Positions 6,345 to 8,100 of a DNA stretch of 8,100 bases are shown one piece after another; positions within the stretch are counted from its first letter, which is position 1; the number at the start of each line of letters is the position of its first letter. The DNA is taken from assembly GCA_002705465.1 (NCBI GenBank), contig PAGS01000058.1, positions 3,587 to 11,686 on the forward strand, given 5' to 3'. Below the pieces are notes generated by a model. The model was not told the origin of the DNA. It saw nothing but the letters and a program-made list of their open reading frames with translations, and ran no database searches. This DNA is from Halieaceae bacterium. Lineage in GTDB: Bacteria; Pseudomonadota; Gammaproteobacteria; Pseudomonadales; Halieaceae. The translations under genes and the position numbers were made by a program.

Positions 6345-8100
6345 TTAAAACTGGTAATCGAACGCGATCTGAGCTGCCAAGCCCTTTTCGTACCGCTGGA
6401 AGACTTGTCCTCCCTGGGTGTATTCGACTTCTGCGTTCAAAATATTCTCTATCTTTGCCCTGAGAGTCAGCGCGTCACTGAAGTCATATCGATAAACAAA
6501 GTTCAGTTCCCCCCTGGCTTCAAGCAAAACGTCAGGCGCGCCCGACAGCCCCACATCAGCTATGGACTCCCCCGTATAATTCATTAGCAATGTAAGTTGG
6601 TGACCGCCCGAGACATTGTCGTAGCCCACCACTAGATTCGCCGTATATTCAGGCTGTCCCTGAAGCTCTCGTGTTGCCTGATTCTCGGCGCTGACCTCGG
6701 AGTCTATGAAAGACGCGTTGAAAGAGACAAAAATGTTATTGTTGTAATCGCTCGTTAGGTTGAATTCCTTGCGCCCCTCAACCTCGACGCCTAGCAGTTC
6801 CGCTTCTTCGGAGTTTTGGAATGTCCGAGAATTGCCCGCCGTTCCAGATGCGAGTTGCACTACTCGCTCGATGGGGTCCGTCATATCTTTGTAAAAAGCA
6901 GCGACCGATAAGTTGTCGGTCTCATTTGGGTACCACTCCCAACGCAGATCCGCGTTTATGATCTCAGAGATCGTAAGGAAAGGATTACCACGGACCCTGA
7001 AGTTGAACTCATTGTCATAAAAAGTGGCGTTAGCCGCCTCCTTAAAATCTGGCCTCGCGACCGTCTGCGATACCGCCAGCCGCAGCTGCTGAGTGTCAGA
7101 GAAAAACCAGTTGATACCAAGGCTGGGTAAGATACTGTCCTCGTCGATCACCGACTTGACTGCCTCCTGCTCACCTTGCAGGGAAAACGTGTCCGTGGTT
7201 TGCTCATACATCTCGTAGCGGGCGCCCACGACAAACTGCCACGACGTGTTCCATGTGTGATCGTAGAGGGCGTATATGCTGTTGTATTCCAGCTCCGCGT
7301 CATAACTGTCGGAAGCCAACGTTTTGTCATTAAATACCAAGCCAGTGTTGGGATCGTCCGTGATACCGCCAATCGGCGGACTAACGCGACCCTGCCCGTC
7401 GTCAATGGGCTCACAGGGCTGTGTCCCATCACCGCCACCACACAGATACACGACCTCACTTACTAGCGCGTTATTCGACCTCAAGAGGGCTTCTCTTGCC
7501 TGGTTAATGTTAAAACCGTAGACAGACGTGTCGGAGTCGCGCTCCCGGTAAATTAGCTGAAAGCCCGCTTGCAACTTGCCGAAGCTGGAGCCGTTATCAA
7601 GAACGTCCCATGTGAGGTCCATTGAGGCGTCGTAGTTGTTGTCTATTAGATCGTCGTAACGCCTGAAGATCGTGCCAGGCTCCAAGCGCATACCGACAAA
7701 CTCTAACTGCTGATCGGTGTTAGGGGAGCTGAAGTCGAAACCTTCTCTGAGAGCGCTGGAATCCATGAGGCCTTCGCCAGCTCTGAACTCGACCTCTCGC
7801 CTGTCCGGTGCGTACCGGTGCGCCTGACTGGCAGTGATCTGCCACTCCAAGAACAACGATCCGCTCTCATTCAGCAGGTGTGATGCAAGCAGCTGCGTCG
7901 ATGCGTACTGTCGTTCCTCCCATTGAATGGTGTGCGCATAGACAGTCTGGAACTCGTCGCCTTCCTCACCAACGGATCGCTCTGCCTGGCTCTCTGTAAC
8001 CCGGGACAGCATGTTGTTCCACTCAAACGTGGAGTTGCCAATGTTGATGCCGATCGACAACAGTCCACTGGCTTCGACTGTCTGCGCGTATTGTCGATAG
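6345..8100 (-). CDS. TonB-dependent outer-membrane receptor, C-terminal barrel (5' end outside window)
   Basis: About 585 residues of the barrel domain of a TonB-dependent receptor are present. The frame stays open through the right edge; the first in-window start-like codon, a TTG at 8060, is internal, since the upstream residues (YRQYAQTVEASGL) continue the strand pattern. The N-terminal signal, TonB box and plug lie outside the window. Family hallmarks are SQTVARPDF at 7044-7070, the typical late-barrel motif, followed by RGNPFL and many amphipathic strands. The C-terminus ends FDYQF with the terminal Phe needed for barrel assembly. A loop near 7413-7442 has two cysteines nine residues apart (CGGGDGTQPC), probably an extracellular disulphide-closed loop. 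Such receptors import iron chelates, vitamins, glycans or other scarce nutrients using TonB energy. This one probably works with the lipoprotein encoded 48 bases downstream. The substrate is not deducible. Confidence 0.93.
   Translation of the reverse strand, partial: YRQYAQTVEASGLLSIGINIGNSTFEWNNMLSRVTESQAERSVGEEGDEFQTVYAHTIQWEERQYASTQLLASHLLNESGSLFLEWQITASQAHRYAPDRREVEFRAGEGLMDSSALREGFDFSSPNTDQQLEFVGMRLEPGTIFRRYDDLIDNNYDASMDLTWDVLDNGSSFGKLQAGFQLIYRERDSDTSVYGFNINQAREALLRSNNALVSEVVYLCGGGDGTQPCEPIDDGQGRVSPPIGGITDDPNTGLVFNDKTLASDSYDAELEYNSIYALYDHTWNTSWQFVVGARYEMYEQTTDTFSLQGEQEAVKSVIDEDSILPSLGINWFFSDTQQLRLAVSQTVARPDFKEAANATFYDNEFNFRVRGNPFLTISEIINADLRWEWYPNETDNLSVAAFYKDMTDPIERVVQLASGTAGNSRTFQNSEEAELLGVEVEGRKEFNLTSDYNNNIFVSFNASFIDSEVSAENQATRELQGQPEYTANLVVGYDNVSGGHQLTLLMNYTGESIADVGLSGAPDVLLEARGELNFVYRYDFSDALTLRAKIENILNAEVEYTQGGQVFQRYEKGLAAQIAFDYQF

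Noticed and set aside
6012..6348. Open + strand frames rich in Thr/Val or Pro/Ser across the Gly/Asp tether region
   Set aside because: They are the antisense reading of the 12-bp minisatellite and the lipoprotein signal region; no ribosome binding site or recognisable fold, and the - strand frame is clearly the real gene.

Overview
The window looks like a stretch of chromosome from a Gram-negative, probably marine, gammaproteobacterium. Three things point that way: a TonB-dependent outer-membrane receptor, a lipoprotein with a long Gly/Asp spacer, and a beta-barrel protein ending in an aromatic residue. A placement near Halieaceae (OM60/NOR5) is a guess from overall style, not something the sequence proves. 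There are no tRNA, rRNA, CRISPR, transposase or phage genes.

Left part (1-2528): the C-terminal three quarters of a beta-lactamase-like serine hydrolase on +, entering from beyond the left edge, converges on a DUF1254/DUF1214-type gene on -. That second gene lacks its N-terminal domain. Its ATG overlaps the ATG of a + strand outer-membrane beta-barrel gene by two bases, so neither has an intergenic promoter region. This looks like a deletion or rearrangement junction.

Middle (2529-3449): about 400 bases without a gene lead to a small secreted protein of unknown family. An AT-rich block, likely holding the promoter, is followed by four consecutive short hairpins packed directly against a strong Shine-Dalgarno site; the last two both have GUGA (GNRA) tetraloops. 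This structured leader is one of the two most interesting items. The small gene ends at a strong bidirectional terminator shared with the large gene that converges on it.

Right part (3450-8100, all -): a TonB-dependent receptor (5' end outside the window) is followed after 48 bases by a 948-residue predicted outer-membrane lipoprotein. The lipoprotein has a lipobox, a (GGGD)n tether encoded by a 12-bp minisatellite, and two copies of a roughly 430-residue beta-helix-like domain. The copies are almost identical in protein sequence over their core, with all six cysteines in exact register, yet they differ widely at synonymous positions. This implies an old duplication held by strong selection. 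The simplest reading is a two-gene uptake system in which a tethered, double-headed surface lipoprotein serves a TonB-dependent channel. The substrate cannot be told from the sequence.
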